DNA from: an uncultured Prevotellaceae bacterium
GTDB taxonomy: Bacteria > Bacteroidota > Bacteroidia > Bacteroidales > Bacteroidaceae
Direction of reading: 5' to 3'
DNA: 41,629 nucleotides
NCBI GenBank assembly: GCA_902767045.1
Contig: CACXFT010000062.1
Location: forward strand, 1-41,629
Both the position numbers and the translations under genes were made by a program. The notes under the pieces are model-generated. The model saw only the letters and a program-made list of their open reading frames with translations. It searched no databases and had not been told where the DNA came from. This document shows positions 7,346 through 16,275 of the stretch, piece by piece. Numbering within the stretch: the stretch's first letter is position 1; the number at the start of each line of letters is the position of its first letter.

Positions 7346-8560
7346 ATGAAGAAAATAATCATGTTGGCAGTTGGACTGCTGTTTGCATTGGCCGGACAAG
7401 CAGCCAAACAAGTGACCATTACCGTGGTGAACCCCGAAAAAACTCAGCGGCAGGAGCTCATAGAGGTAGACTTTGCCCCCATCGCCGAACAGTTGGCACT
7501 CGCCGAAGACGATGGCTTTGTGGTGAAGAACGCCTTTGGCCAGCAGGTAGACTATCAGCTCACCCACGATGGACATTTGCTCATTGACGTGGCGGTGCGA
7601 CCCGGCGGCAAGGCACAGTATCAGGTGACGAAAGGCATTCCCACGGCCATGAAGCAATGGGTGTTCGGGAAGATGTATCCCACACGCAAAGACGATATTG
7701 CCTGGGAAAACGACCGCGGGGCCTATCGTGTGTACGGACCGGCACTGCAACGCACCGGCGAACGTTCGTTTGGTGTTGACGTGTGGACAAAGAACACACC
7801 CGAGATTGTGGTGGAAGACCGCTATACCGCCGACTACGACGGGAACATTCTCAAGAGCATCTATAGTAGGAAGAAACAACACGATAAATGGCGCGAGGAA
7901 GACCTGCGCACATCGTTCCACCTGGACCATGGCAACGGGCTCGACTGCTATTCTGTGGGGCCCACCTTGGGATGTGGAACACCAGCCCTGATGGATGGCG
8001 ACCACCTGGTGATGCCTTACTGCTATCGCGACTACGAAATACTCGACAACGGACCACTGCGCTTTACCGTTGCCCTCACTTACCATCCCGCCGTGGTGAA
8101 AACCGATTCGGCCGTGGTGGAGCACCGCATCATCAGTCTCGACAAGGGTTCTAATTTTAATAAGGTGGTGGTGTGGTACGACGGACTTTCCAACCCCTGC
8201 GACTTGGCCTCGGGCGTGGTGGTGCACTCGGCCGACAAAGACAGCTATGTGTTGGGCAAGAATTTTGTGCAGTATGCCGACCCCACCGACACCCCCGAGA
8301 AGCATAACTTCCAGATTTATGTGGCCACTCTCTTTCCCGATGGCGCTCAAACCCGCTTCCTGCCATTGGAGAAACCACAAGGAGGCATAGAAGGTCATGC
8401 GCTCTGTGTGGTGAAGAAGCTGGCTGCCGGAGAGCGTTGCACTTATTATTTCGGTTCGGCCTGGTCGAAACACGATGTGCGCACACAACGTGAATGGCAA
8501 GTGCGCATCGACGACTTCATGCAGTCGCTCGCAGCCCCGCTGCAGGTAACGGTAGAGTAG
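7346..8560 (+). CDS. DUF4861 family exported protein
   Basis: A 404-aa protein with a signal peptide (KKIIMLAVGLLFALAGQAA). The body (DDIAWENDRGAYRVYGPAL, then GLDCYSVGPTLGCG) matches my recollection of DUF4861, a Bacteroidota family often encoded near pectin and rhamnogalacturonan enzymes. It has galactose-mutarotase-like beta-rich character, but the catalytic role is not established. It lies 16 bp after the DPP IV gene and is probably co-transcribed, although no functional link is obvious. A hairpin at 8579-8604 follows the stop codon. Confidence 0.75.
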   Translation: MKKIIMLAVGLLFALAGQAAKQVTITVVNPEKTQRQELIEVDFAPIAEQLALAEDDGFVVKNAFGQQVDYQLTHDGHLLIDVAVRPGGKAQYQVTKGIPTAMKQWVFGKMYPTRKDDIAWENDRGAYRVYGPALQRTGERSFGVDVWTKNTPEIVVEDRYTADYDGNILKSIYSRKKQHDKWREEDLRTSFHLDHGNGLDCYSVGPTLGCGTPALMDGDHLVMPYCYRDYEILDNGPLRFTVALTYHPAVVKTDSAVVEHRIISLDKGSNFNKVVVWYDGLSNPCDLASGVVVHSADKDSYVLGKNFVQYADPTDTPEKHNFQIYVATLFPDGAQTRFLPLEKPQGGIEGHALCVVKKLAAGERCTYYFGSAWSKHDVRTQREWQVRIDDFMQSLAAPLQVTVE

Positions 8561-8570
8561 GGGAGGTGCA

Positions 8571-8658
8571 CAAAAAAAGAAAGCCTGTCTCACGACAGGC
8601 TTTCAGATACATACTTACTAAAACTAAATTAACCACTAAAAAAACTAATTATTTTTCT
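8571..8658 (-). ncRNA. Predicted ~90-nt small RNA with its own promoter and terminator
   Basis: A consensus promoter on the minus strand (8695-8664) predicts a transcript starting near 8658. It runs through an A/U-rich stretch, then a perfect 11-bp hairpin (GAAAGCCTGTC-GTGA-GACAGGCTTTC on the minus strand, 8604-8579), directly followed by seven U. That is a complete small transcription unit without a credible ORF. The GTGA loop is a GNRA tetraloop. The alternative is that the hairpin serves only as terminator of the convergent DUF4861 operon, for which it would work less well because there is no U-tract on that strand. Confidence 0.45.
8579..8604 (-). terminator. Intrinsic terminator hairpin
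   Basis: A perfect 11-bp stem with a 4-nt loop (8590-8593). On the minus strand it is followed by T7, the classic Rho-independent pattern; on the plus strand it follows the DUF4861 stop by 18 bp and is preceded by A7. Confidence 0.7.
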
Positions 8659-8663
8659 GTTTG

Positions 8664-8695
8664 CAAAGATACATTGTTTTGAGATACCCTCCAAA
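8664..8695 (-). promoter_or_regulatory. Promoter of the predicted small RNA
   Basis: On the minus strand TTTG (8695-8692), a 20-bp spacer, then TATCTTTG (8671-8664). Both boxes are exact consensus. It points away from uvrA, whose stop lies upstream at 8858. Confidence 0.6.
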
Positions 8696-8787
8696 CAAAT
8701 TGGGTAGTTTTTACACTTTTTGTTCTGTTTTTAACGTTTATTACCGATAAGAGGGTGTTTTTGGGGGTTAAGAGAGCTTATTTGGGG

Positions 8788-8823
8788 CTAGTATTTCTAG
8801 TATAACTAGTATCACTAGTATCT
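8788..8823. repeat. Four tandem CTAGTATNN 9-mers
   Basis: CTAGTAT followed by TT, AA, CA and CT at exact 9-bp spacing. The seven-base core is invariant while the last two bases differ in each unit. It lies between the small RNA and uvrA. Confidence 0.75.
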
Positions 8824-8827
8824 ATCT

Positions 8828-8845
8828 CCCCTCCCCGGGGAGGGG
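8828..8845. repeat. 18-bp perfect C/G palindrome after uvrA
   Basis: CCCCTCCCCGGGGAGGGG is self-complementary and continues into CCGGGGGTGGG. It sits 12 bp downstream of the uvrA stop and may stall or end uvrA transcription, although no U-tract follows. C/G-rich palindromes of this look are common between genes in Bacteroidota, by my recollection. Confidence 0.55.
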
Positions 8846-8857
8846 CCGGGGGTGGGC

Positions 8858-11680
8858 CTATAGCTCTTGCTGCAAGAAGCGGGAGGTGTAGCCCTTGCCG
8901 CTGGCAGCAACCTCTTCGGGGGTGCCGGCGGCGATAACGGTGCCACCGTTGCGGCCACCCTCAAGACCCATGTCGATAATGTGGTCGGCCAGTTTAATCA
9001 CATCGAGGTTGTGCTCAATCACCACCACTGTGTTGCCTTTATCCACCAGGCGGTTCAGCACGTTCATCAATATGCGAATGTCTTCGAAGTGAAGGCCGGT
9101 GGTGGGTTCGTCGAGAATGTAGAGCGTTTTTCCCGTGTCGCGTTTCGAAAGCTCTGTAGCCAGTTTCACGCGCTGGCTCTCGCCGCCGGAAAGCGTGGTG
9201 GAGGGTTGTCCCAGCTTGATGTAGCCCAGTCCCACCTCTTGAATGGTTTTTATTTTCTGCAAGATGTTGGGCACCGATTCAAAGAACTCCACCGCCTGGT
9301 TGATGGTCATGTCGAGCACATCGGCAATAGACTTTCCTTTGTAGCGCACCTCCAGTGTTTCGCGGTTATAGCGCTTACCATGACAAGCCTCGCAGGGCAC
9401 CATCACATCAGGCAGGAAATTCATTTCTATGGTTTTGTAGCCGTTGCCGCCGCAGGTTTCGCAGCGCCCGCCCTTCACGTTGAACGAGAACCGGCCCGGT
9501 TTGTAGCCGCGAATCTTGGCTTCGGGCAGGTTCACGAAGAGGTTGCGAATGTCAGAGAATACCCCCGTGTAGGTTGCAGGATTGCTGCGCGGTGTTCGCC
9601 CGAGCGGACTTTGGTCAACGCTCACCACCTTATCTATATATTCCATCCCTCTCACGGCGTGGTAGGGCATGGGGCGCTTCAGCGAGCGATAGAAGTGTTG
9701 GCTCAGAATAGGTTGCAGTGTTTCGTTCACCAGGGTGGACTTGCCCGATCCGCTCACCCCCGTAACCAGGATGAGCTTGCCCAATGGAAATTCCACGCTC
9801 ACGTTTTTCAGGTTGTTGCCCGTGGCGCCTTCTATGCAAATGCTTTTTCCGTTGCCTTTGCGCCGCTGGGCAGGCACTTCAATGCTGCAGCCTCCAAAGA
9901 GATATTTCGCCGTAAGGCTGTTGCAGTGTTTCATTTCGGCAGGTGAGCCTTCGAAGATCACCTCGCCCCCATGTCGGCCCGCCTTCGGTCCGATGTCGAT
10001 GATATAGTCGGCAGCCAGCATCATATCCTTGTCGTGTTCAACCACAATCACCGTGTTGCCCATGTCTCTCAACTGTTTGAGCGAAGCAATGAGCCGTTCG
10101 TTGTCGCGTTGGTGAAGACCAATGGAAGGCTCGTCGAGAATGTAGAGCACATTCACCAGTTGCGAGCCAATTTGTGTGGCAAGTCTGATGCGCTGACTTT
10201 CACCCCCCGAGAGCGAAACCGACTGTCGGTTCAGGGCCAGGTAGTCGAGCCCCACCTCAAGCAGGAAGTTCACGCGCGTGCTAATCTCCTTCACAATTTC
10301 GGCAGCAATCTTCTGCTGCATGGGTTCCATGTGTTCTTCAACGTGTTGCAGCCATTGCTGCAGTTCGTTGATGTCGAGGTTCGCCACCTCCGATATGTTC
10401 TTGTCCCAGATCTTATAGGCCAGCGACTCTCGTTTCAGCCTCATGCCCTTGCACTCGGGGCACTGGCAAGTGGCCAGAAACTGGTCGGCCCACTTCTGCG
10501 CATCCTTCGAATCGTCGTTGTCCATCACCTGCCGCAGATATTTGATAACCCCCTCGAAGGTCACGAAGTAGTCGCTCGATGTGTGAACGAGTTCCTTGTT
10601 GATGCGCACGTTTTCGAGCGAGCCGTAGAGCACTTCGTCCATCACTTCGTCGGGAATATCCTTCACGGGTGTCTTCAGTGTGCATTCATATTTTTCGAGC
10701 AGTGCCGCAATCTGCCAGAAAATCATCTGGTTTTTGTATTTGCCGAGCGGCACGATGGCACCCTCATAGATGCTGAGCTTGTTGTTGGGAATCACCTTTT
10801 TCAAGTCAATCTCGTTCACAACCCCCAGTCCTTTGCACCGTGGGCACGCCCCTTCAGGCGAATTGAACGAGAAGATGTTGGGTGCAGGGTCTCCGTAAGA
10901 GATGCCTGTCACGGGGTCCATCAGCTTTTTCGAGTAGTTGCGCACGGCCCCCGTGTCTTTCTCCATAATCATGAGTGTGCCTTCGCCCTGTTTCATGGCC
11001 ATGCTCACACTGGCTTTCAGGCGCTGGTCGTCTTTCCCCTTCACCTGCAGTTTGTCTATCACCACCTCAATGTTGTGGTTCTTATACCTGTCTACCTTCA
11101 TTCCGCGGGTTATCTCCAGCAGTTCTCCATCAACGCGGATGTAGAGATAGCCTTTGCGCCGCATGTTCTCGAAGAGTTCGCGGTAGTGTCCTTTGCGCTG
11201 TCGCACCAAGGGAGCGAGAATGTAGATGGGCTTGTTGTTGTATTTGTCGAGAATCATGCTGAGCACCTGTTCTTCGGTATACTTCACCATTTTCTCGCCC
11301 GACATATAAGAATAGGCTGTGCCGGCTCGGGCATAGAGCAGTCGCAGGTAGTCGTAAATTTCGGTGGTGGTTCCAACGGTAGAGCGAGGGTTTTTGTTGG
11401 TTGTTTTCTGTTCGATGCTGATAACAGGCGAGAGTCCGGTTATCTTGTCAACATCGGGCCTTTGCATGTTGCCCAAGAAGTTTCTGGCATAGGCCGAAAA
11501 GGTTTCGATGTATCTGCGCTGTCCTTCGGCAAAGATGGTGTCGAAGGCCAGCGACGACTTTCCCGAGCCCGAAAGTCCGGTAATCACCGTAAGCGAGTTT
11601 CTTGGAATGGTAACATCAATGTTTTTCAGGTTGTGCACCCTGGCCCCCATCACCTTTATCTGTTCGTCTTCTCTTTCCAT
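8858..11680 (-). CDS. uvrA: Excinuclease ABC subunit A
   Basis: UvrA is the damage-sensing ATPase of nucleotide excision repair and loads UvrB onto lesions. The 940-aa protein has two ABC modules: first Walker [10 protein letters not shown] near residue 34, a Cys zinc module (CPRCKGLG), signature [11 protein letters not shown] and Walker [11 protein letters not shown]; second Walker [10 protein letters not shown], the second zinc finger (CETCGG ... CEACHG), signature [11 protein letters not shown] and [11 protein letters not shown] place the start at 11680 ([20 protein letters not shown]), because the frame upstream of it only mirrors the neighbouring gene and has no family similarity. It lies 20 bp behind the CHU_C gene and is probably co-transcribed. 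Confidence 0.97.
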   Translation of the reverse strand: MEREDEQIKVMGARVHNLKNIDVTIPRNSLTVITGLSGSGKSSLAFDTIFAEGQRRYIETFSAYARNFLGNMQRPDVDKITGLSPVISIEQKTTNKNPRSTVGTTTEIYDYLRLLYARAGTAYSYMSGEKMVKYTEEQVLSMILDKYNNKPIYILAPLVRQRKGHYRELFENMRRKGYLYIRVDGELLEITRGMKVDRYKNHNIEVVIDKLQVKGKDDQRLKASVSMAMKQGEGTLMIMEKDTGAVRNYSKKLMDPVTGISYGDPAPNIFSFNSPEGACPRCKGLGVVNEIDLKKVIPNNKLSIYEGAIVPLGKYKNQMIFWQIAALLEKYECTLKTPVKDIPDEVMDEVLYGSLENVRINKELVHTSSDYFVTFEGVIKYLRQVMDNDDSKDAQKWADQFLATCQCPECKGMRLKRESLAYKIWDKNISEVANLDINELQQWLQHVEEHMEPMQQKIAAEIVKEISTRVNFLLEVGLDYLALNRQSVSLSGGESQRIRLATQIGSQLVNVLYILDEPSIGLHQRDNERLIASLKQLRDMGNTVIVVEHDKDMMLAADYIIDIGPKAGRHGGEVIFEGSPAEMKHCNSLTAKYLFGGCSIEVPAQRRKGNGKSICIEGATGNNLKNVSVEFPLGKLILVTGVSGSGKSTLVNETLQPILSQHFYRSLKRPMPYHAVRGMEYIDKVVSVDQSPLGRTPRSNPATYTGVFSDIRNLFVNLPEAKIRGYKPGRFSFNVKGGRCETCGGNGYKTIEMNFLPDVMVPCEACHGKRYNRETLEVRYKGKSIADVLDMTINQAVEFFESVPNILQKIKTIQEVGLGYIKLGQPSTTLSGGESQRVKLATELSKRDTGKTLYILDEPTTGLHFEDIRILMNVLNRLVDKGNTVVVIEHNLDVIKLADHIIDMGLEGGRNGGTVIAAGTPEEVAASGKGYTSRFLQQEL

Positions 11681-11700
11681 TTTCTTCTGGTTGGTGTTGT

Positions 11701-12441
11701 TTATTCTCCGGCGGTAGAGCTTCCGCCGTCGCTGCCGCCCGACTTCTCGGTAAACCCTCTGAGCAGGTTCACGTCGCGCTTGATGTTGAAGTGCCTGCCA
11801 TCGGCTCCCGTGGCATCCACAAGCACAAAATAGGTGCCCTGCTTCACGGGCGACCCTTTGTAGGTGCCGTCCCATCCGCCGGCGGGGTCGTTCCATTCAT
11901 ACAGCTTCTGTCCCCAGCGGTTGAAGATGATGGCCCTGAAACTCACTATCGACTGATAGCCGGGCTTGGCCCGGTAGATGTCGTTCCGGCCATCGTCGTT
12001 AGGCGAGAAGGCATTGGGCATTTCAAGCTTGCTCTCAGAAATGGAAATCTTGATGGGTTCGTTTTCGGCCCAGTATTCCTGTGTATATTCAATGCGGTTG
12101 TCGCCTTGGGTGAAGATGGCATAGAGCACAATGTAGTGTGCCCCCGCCGAGGTGAAGGTGTATTCGGTGTCTTGCTCGTAGCGAACCAGGTAGGGGTCGT
12201 CTTCCTTGCCCTCTTCATAAAATCTCCATTCATAGTAGGCCTGCCAACCGGAATCGTTGCTGGGGTTGGCAGCGAACCTTGCTGTAAGCGGTGCCGAGCC
12301 GGTGTGTTCGTTTGTCTGTGTTTCCTTGTCGGCTTCAATGATGGTTGCCATAGGGCTTATGCTCGGGTATTCATCGTCGGCAAAGGCATGGCTTATCGAG
12401 GCGAAAATGCTCACCAATAATAAAATGTAGTTCAGTTTCAT
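11701..12441 (-). CDS. Secreted protein with CHU_C-type (T9SS type B) C-terminal domain
   Basis: A 246-aa protein from the ATG at 12441; a TTG five codons upstream is possible. The signal peptide ([20 protein letters not shown]) leads to a PKD-like region ([36 protein letters not shown]). The C-terminal ~90 residues carry the hallmarks of the gliding-motility-associated/CHU_C sorting domain: [39 protein letters not shown] and [14 protein letters not shown]. This domain directs secretion and anchoring by the type IX system. After it comes an unusual Gly/Ser-rich tail. Its position upstream of uvrA is probably incidental. Confidence 0.88.
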   Translation of the reverse strand: MKLNYILLLVSIFASISHAFADDEYPSISPMATIIEADKETQTNEHTGSAPLTARFAANPSNDSGWQAYYEWRFYEEGKEDDPYLVRYEQDTEYTFTSAGAHYIVLYAIFTQGDNRIEYTQEYWAENEPIKISISESKLEMPNAFSPNDDGRNDIYRAKPGYQSIVSFRAIIFNRWGQKLYEWNDPAGGWDGTYKGSPVKQGTYFVLVDATGADGRHFNIKRDVNLLRGFTEKSGGSDGGSSTAGE

Positions 12442-12464
12442 ACTTAAAACGTGCAATTAGGTGG

Positions 12465-12472
12465 CAAAGTTA
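12465..12472 (-). promoter_or_regulatory. -7 box for the CHU_C-uvrA operon
   Basis: TAACTTTG on the minus strand (12472-12465), 24 bp before the CHU_C start. No good TTTG is seen at the expected -33 position, so the assignment is moderate. Confidence 0.4.
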
Positions 12473-12516
12473 GCAAAAAGTTAAGAGATAAGCGTTGGCG
12501 GTTAGGAGTTTTTTTG

Positions 12517-12524
12517 TATTTTTG
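12517..12524 (+). promoter_or_regulatory. -7 box for the LysM-barrel-POT operon
   Basis: TATTTTTG matches TAnnTTTG and lies 28 bp upstream of the LysM gene start. TTGG at 12495-12498 is a weak -33 candidate with an 18-bp spacer. Confidence 0.4.
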
Positions 12525-12551
12525 CATTCGAAAACTATAAAACAAGAGTCA

Positions 12552-13910
12552 ATGAAAGCATTTTACAAGCGTTTTGCTTTATTGTTGCTGGTGCACATGT
12601 TTGCATTGTCGGCCCTGGCGCAAACCAACCAGTGGCGCGCCATCCACAAGGTGAAGAAAAAGGACACCATCTTCGGCATTGCCAACCTTTATAAGATTTC
12701 CATCCCCGAACTGATGGAAGCCAATCCCGAAATGAAACAAGAAGGGTATGTGCTCAAGAAAGGTAACTTTGTGTTCATTCCCTTCGAGAAACTGTCTAAC
12801 CAGCCGGCAGCCGGCACTGCTCAGGATGAACAGTTTAAGCGCAGCGATGTGCGCAAGCGTGCCATCAAAGTGGGCATGATGCTGCCCCTGCACGATGTTG
12901 ACGGCGACGGTCGCCGCATGGTGGAGTATTACCGCGGTTTCCTGATGGCTTGTGAGAGTTTGAAGCGGCAGGGCATATCAACCGATATACATGCCTGGAA
13001 CGTGCCGCGCGAAGCCGACATCCGGCAAACGCTGCTCGAGAACGGAGCGCGGGAATGCGACATCATCTTCGGACCGCTCTATACCGCGCAGGTGAAACCC
13101 CTGGCCGACTTCTGTCGTACCTACAATATTAAAATGGTGATTCCTTTCTCCATCAATGGCGATGAGGTAACGCGCAATCCTCAAATCTATCAGGTTTACC
13201 AGTCTGCCGCCCTGCAGAACGAAACAGCCCTGAAAGCTTTTGCCGACCGCTTTCCCGGCTACCATGTGGTGATTGTTGATTGCAACGACAGCACCAGCAC
13301 CAAGGGACTCTTCACCATGGGCCTGCGCCAGCGCCTGGAGGCAAAGGGAAATAAGTATAACATCACCAACCTCAACTCGTCAGATGAGAACTTTGCCAAG
13401 GCTTTCAGTCTGAAGGGCAACAATGTGGTTGTGCTCAACACTGCGCGTTCGCCACAGCTGAATGCCACGTTCGCCCGGCTCAACAAGCTGAAGGCGATAT
13501 ACCCGCAGCTGTCGGTTTCTATGTTCGGCTACACCGAGTGGCTCATGTACACAAACGTCTACACCGAGCTGTATCACAAATACGATGCCTACATCCCAAC
13601 CACCAGTTACTATCACAGTTCGCCTTCGGTGCAGTGGATAGAAAATAACTTCCGCCGTTGGTTCAATGTTGATATGCAGCAGGCCTTGCCACGGTTTGCC
13701 CTCACGGGCTACGATCATGCGCAGTTCTTCCTTCATGGATTGCATAAACATGGGAATGATTTCAAGGGAACTGCCAGTGAGTTTGTATACACACCCCTGC
13801 AAACACCATTGAAATTCAAACCCGCGGCTCAGGGGGGAGGCATGCAGAACACCAGCTTCATGCTCATTCACTATAAACCCAACCGCACCATCGACTCCAT
13901 CTCCTATTAG
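12552..13910 (+). CDS. LysM domain fused to a periplasmic binding protein-like domain
   Basis: A 452-aa protein starting at the ATG at 12552 (MKAFYKRFALLLLVHMFALSALAQ signal peptide); the open frame upstream has no signal peptide. Residues ~30-80 are a LysM peptidoglycan-binding module (HKVKKKDTIFGIANLYKISIPELMEANP). Residues ~100-445 resemble a type I periplasmic binding fold (IKVGMMLPLHDVDGDGRR, DIIFGPLYTAQVKPLADFC). In Bacteroidota this architecture is often annotated as an amino-acid ABC transporter binding protein, but no permease or ATPase is nearby, so a cell-wall-anchored sensor or scaffold role fits equally well. It is followed after 21 bp by the PorT-like gene, which suggests an envelope function. 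Confidence 0.85.
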   Translation: MKAFYKRFALLLLVHMFALSALAQTNQWRAIHKVKKKDTIFGIANLYKISIPELMEANPEMKQEGYVLKKGNFVFIPFEKLSNQPAAGTAQDEQFKRSDVRKRAIKVGMMLPLHDVDGDGRRMVEYYRGFLMACESLKRQGISTDIHAWNVPREADIRQTLLENGARECDIIFGPLYTAQVKPLADFCRTYNIKMVIPFSINGDEVTRNPQIYQVYQSAALQNETALKAFADRFPGYHVVIVDCNDSTSTKGLFTMGLRQRLEAKGNKYNITNLNSSDENFAKAFSLKGNNVVVLNTARSPQLNATFARLNKLKAIYPQLSVSMFGYTEWLMYTNVYTELYHKYDAYIPTTSYYHSSPSVQWIENNFRRWFNVDMQQALPRFALTGYDHAQFFLHGLHKHGNDFKGTASEFVYTPLQTPLKFKPAAQGGGMQNTSFMLIHYKPNRTIDSISY

Positions 13911-13931
13911 CACCCATCACCTATTTTATAA

Positions 13932-14675
13932 ATGAAGAAACTGTTTTTCTTGAGCATGTTGCTCATTCCGGTTGCTGTTTGTGCGCAGATTGGCGAGCAT
14001 CGCAACGACTTGGCCATTGGAGTGAACGGGGGATATGTGTTGAACACCGTGGAATTCAGTCCTACCGTGTCGCAGGATTTCCACGAAGGACTCACCGGCG
14101 GACTTTCCGTGCGCTATGTATGCGAAAAATACTTCAGCACCATTTGTTCGGTGCAGGCCGAACTCAACTATTCGCAGTTGGGATGGAAGGAAGAAATTAA
14201 AAACCCCGACGACGGACCGGTTATCAATTCCTTCACCGGCGAAGCCGAACGCTACGAACGAACACTCAATTATTTTCAGGTGCCGGTGTTTGCTCATTTG
14301 GCTTGGGGGCGCGAACAAAAGGGCTTTAACTTCTTTGTGCAGGCCGGCCCGCAGGTGGGGTTCTGCCTGAGTGAAAGCACCAAGAAGAACTTCAACTTCA
14401 ACCAAATGAACCTTGAAGGGCGCGTGAACAAAACCGTTGCGCAAGACACCATGAAGGTGCAGAAACGCTTCGACTATGGCATTGCCCTTGGCGGAGGAAT
14501 GGAATATTCTCATCCCAAAGTGGGGCATTTCCAGGTTGAGGCCCGTTACTACTATGGACTGGGGAATATCTACGGAAGTTCCAAGCGCGACTATTTCGCC
14601 AAGTCGAACCATCAGTCGATCATCGTGAAGCTCACCTGGTTTTGCGATATCCTGAAAACACGCCGCGATTCTTAA
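13932..14675 (+). CDS. Outer-membrane beta-barrel protein (PorT-like)
   Basis: A 247-aa protein with signal peptide (KKLFFLSMLLIPVAVCAQ) and alternating amphipathic strands (GVNGGYVLNTVEF, GLSVRYVCEKYF, SVQAELNYSQLGW, NYFQVPVFAHLAW, GFNFFVQAGPQVGF, HFQVEARYYYGLGNIY) ending in SIIVKLTWFCDIL. Size and strand pattern fit the eight-stranded porin-family/PorT group. PorT of Porphyromonas gingivalis is about this size and is needed for type IX secretion. T9SS cargo in this window makes that role plausible, but orthology is not shown, so I leave the symbol empty. Confidence 0.8.
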   Translation: MKKLFFLSMLLIPVAVCAQIGEHRNDLAIGVNGGYVLNTVEFSPTVSQDFHEGLTGGLSVRYVCEKYFSTICSVQAELNYSQLGWKEEIKNPDDGPVINSFTGEAERYERTLNYFQVPVFAHLAWGREQKGFNFFVQAGPQVGFCLSESTKKNFNFNQMNLEGRVNKTVAQDTMKVQKRFDYGIALGGGMEYSHPKVGHFQVEARYYYGLGNIYGSSKRDYFAKSNHQSIIVKLTWFCDILKTRRDS

Positions 14676-14693
14676 CTTAAAAAATTTATAAAT

Positions 14694-16223
14694 ATGTTTG
14701 AAGGACAACCAAAAGGACTCTATGCGTTGGCACTGGCCAACACGGGCGAGCGATTCGGCTACTACACCATGCTCGCTGTCTTTGCTTTGTTTCTGCGTGC
14801 CAACTATGGCCTCGATGCCGGCGTTGCAAGCGCCATCTACAGTTCGTTCCTGATGCTGGTCTACTTTCTGCCGCTGGTGGGAGGTATGCTTGCCGACAAG
14901 TTCGGCTTTGGCCGCATGGTAACCATTGGCATCATCATCATGTTCGCCGGCTATCTGCTGCTGTCGGTTCCCCTCGGTGGCGACACCCTGGCTTTCGTTA
15001 CCATGATTGGTGCTTTGCTGCTCATCGGGTTCGGTACGGGCCTGTTCAAGGGAAACCTGCAGGTGATGGTGGGCAATCTCTACGACGACCCCCGCTATGC
15101 CGACAAGCGCGATTCGGGCTTCTCTCTCTTCTACATGGCCATTAACATCGGTGCCCTGTTTGCTCCAACCGCAGCTGTGCGCATCAAGGAGTATGCCGAA
15201 ACGGTGTGGGGCTATAACGGCAACGATGCCTACCACTTTGCATTTGCCGTGGCCTGTGCCTCGCTGGTGCTCTCGATGGCCATCTACTATGCCTTCCGCT
15301 CCACTTTCCGCCACACCGAAGGCGGCAAGGCTGCAGCCGGCGACAAGGCCGCTCAGCCTGTTGAGGAACTGAGTGCCGCTGAAACAAAACAGCGCATCAC
15401 TGCCTTGCTCATGGTGTTTGCAGTGGTTATCTTCTTCTGGATGGCTTTCCATCAAAACGGACTCACCCTCACTTTCTTTGCCGACGAGTTCACAGCGCGC
15501 AGTTCGAGCGGTGTGCAGAGCATGGCTTTCGATGTGTGGAATCTGGTGGCCATTATCCTCATGGTGTATGGCTTGTTCGGCTTCTTCCAGGCAAAGTCTT
15601 CGAAAACACGCATTCAAACCTCTGTGGTGGTTGCCGCTGGAGCATTGTTCTTAGGTTGGCAGTATGGCCGTTTGCCTGAGTCGGTGGAGGTAACTGCTCC
15701 CATCTTCCAGCAGTTCAACCCCTTCTATGTGGTTGCCCTCACACCATTCTCCATGGCCATCTTCGGCAGTCTGGCCAAACGGGGCAAGGAACCCTCTGCT
15801 CCCCGCAAGATTGCCTACGGTATGCTCATTGCCGCTGCTGCCTATTGCGTGATGGCGGTGGCATCGTTCGGACTGCCCACGCCGCAGACCGAGATGATTG
15901 ACGGAAAGCCTGTTGCCATGCATGTGGCCGATGTAACGCCCAACCTGCTCATTGGCACCTATCTGCTGCTCACCTTTGCCGAGCTGTTCCTTTCGCCTAT
16001 GGGCATCTCGTTTGTTTCTAAGGTGGCACCTCCCAAATACAAGGGAATGATGATGGGTGGATGGTTTGTTTCCACGGCCATCGGCAACCAGCTCGTTATG
16101 GTGGGCGGATTCTTCTGGGGTCCCATTCCTCTGTGGGCAACCTGGAGCATCTTCATTGCCCTCTGCCTGTTGGCAGCTCTCTTCATGTTCGCCATGATGA
16201 AGCGATTGGAGAAGGTTGCGTAG
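14694..16223 (+). CDS. Proton-dependent oligopeptide transporter (POT/PTR2 family MFS)
   Basis: Inner-membrane di/tripeptide:H+ symporter. The 509-aa protein begins with the POT signature NTGERFGYYTMLAVFALFL (the ERFxYY motif near residue 20), continues with GGMLADKFGFGRMV, and has the second PTR2 signature FSLFYMAINIGALFAP near residue 145. About 12-14 hydrophobic segments are visible. It starts 18 bp after the PorT-like gene. Together with the DPP IV gene upstream it fits a peptide-based nitrogen and carbon diet. Confidence 0.93.
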   Translation: MFEGQPKGLYALALANTGERFGYYTMLAVFALFLRANYGLDAGVASAIYSSFLMLVYFLPLVGGMLADKFGFGRMVTIGIIIMFAGYLLLSVPLGGDTLAFVTMIGALLLIGFGTGLFKGNLQVMVGNLYDDPRYADKRDSGFSLFYMAINIGALFAPTAAVRIKEYAETVWGYNGNDAYHFAFAVACASLVLSMAIYYAFRSTFRHTEGGKAAAGDKAAQPVEELSAAETKQRITALLMVFAVVIFFWMAFHQNGLTLTFFADEFTARSSSGVQSMAFDVWNLVAIILMVYGLFGFFQAKSSKTRIQTSVVVAAGALFLGWQYGRLPESVEVTAPIFQQFNPFYVVALTPFSMAIFGSLAKRGKEPSAPRKIAYGMLIAAAAYCVMAVASFGLPTPQTEMIDGKPVAMHVADVTPNLLIGTYLLLTFAELFLSPMGISFVSKVAPPKYKGMMMGGWFVSTAIGNQLVMVGGFFWGPIPLWATWSIFIALCLLAALFMFAMMKRLEKVA

Positions 16224-16233
16224 TTTTATTGAA

Positions 16234-16273
16234 GAAGGGGCGACAGAATAGGATTTAATTCTGCCGCCCCTTC
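16234..16273. terminator. Bidirectional terminator between the POT gene and the xylanase gene
   Basis: GAAGGGGCGACAGAAT (16234-16249) pairs with ATTCTGCCGCCCCTTC (16258-16273) apart from one internal mismatch, with an 8-nt loop. It lies 11 bp past the POT stop and 3 bp past the xylanase stop, so it can end both convergent transcripts. Confidence 0.7.
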
Positions 16274-16275
16274 TT

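Noticed and set aside
9971-11833. 620-codon open frame on the plus strand
   Set aside because: It lies antisense to uvrA throughout and its translation has no signal or family motif; long antisense frames are common here because of codon bias.
11681-11896. 72-residue N-terminal extension of UvrA
   Set aside because: The extension is the out-of-frame image of the CHU_C gene; UvrA homologues start at the [10 protein letters not shown]-type sequence.
13926-15617. 563-codon open frame on the minus strand
   Set aside because: Antisense to the PorT-like and POT genes, whose family motifs are clear; the product is His-rich nonsense.
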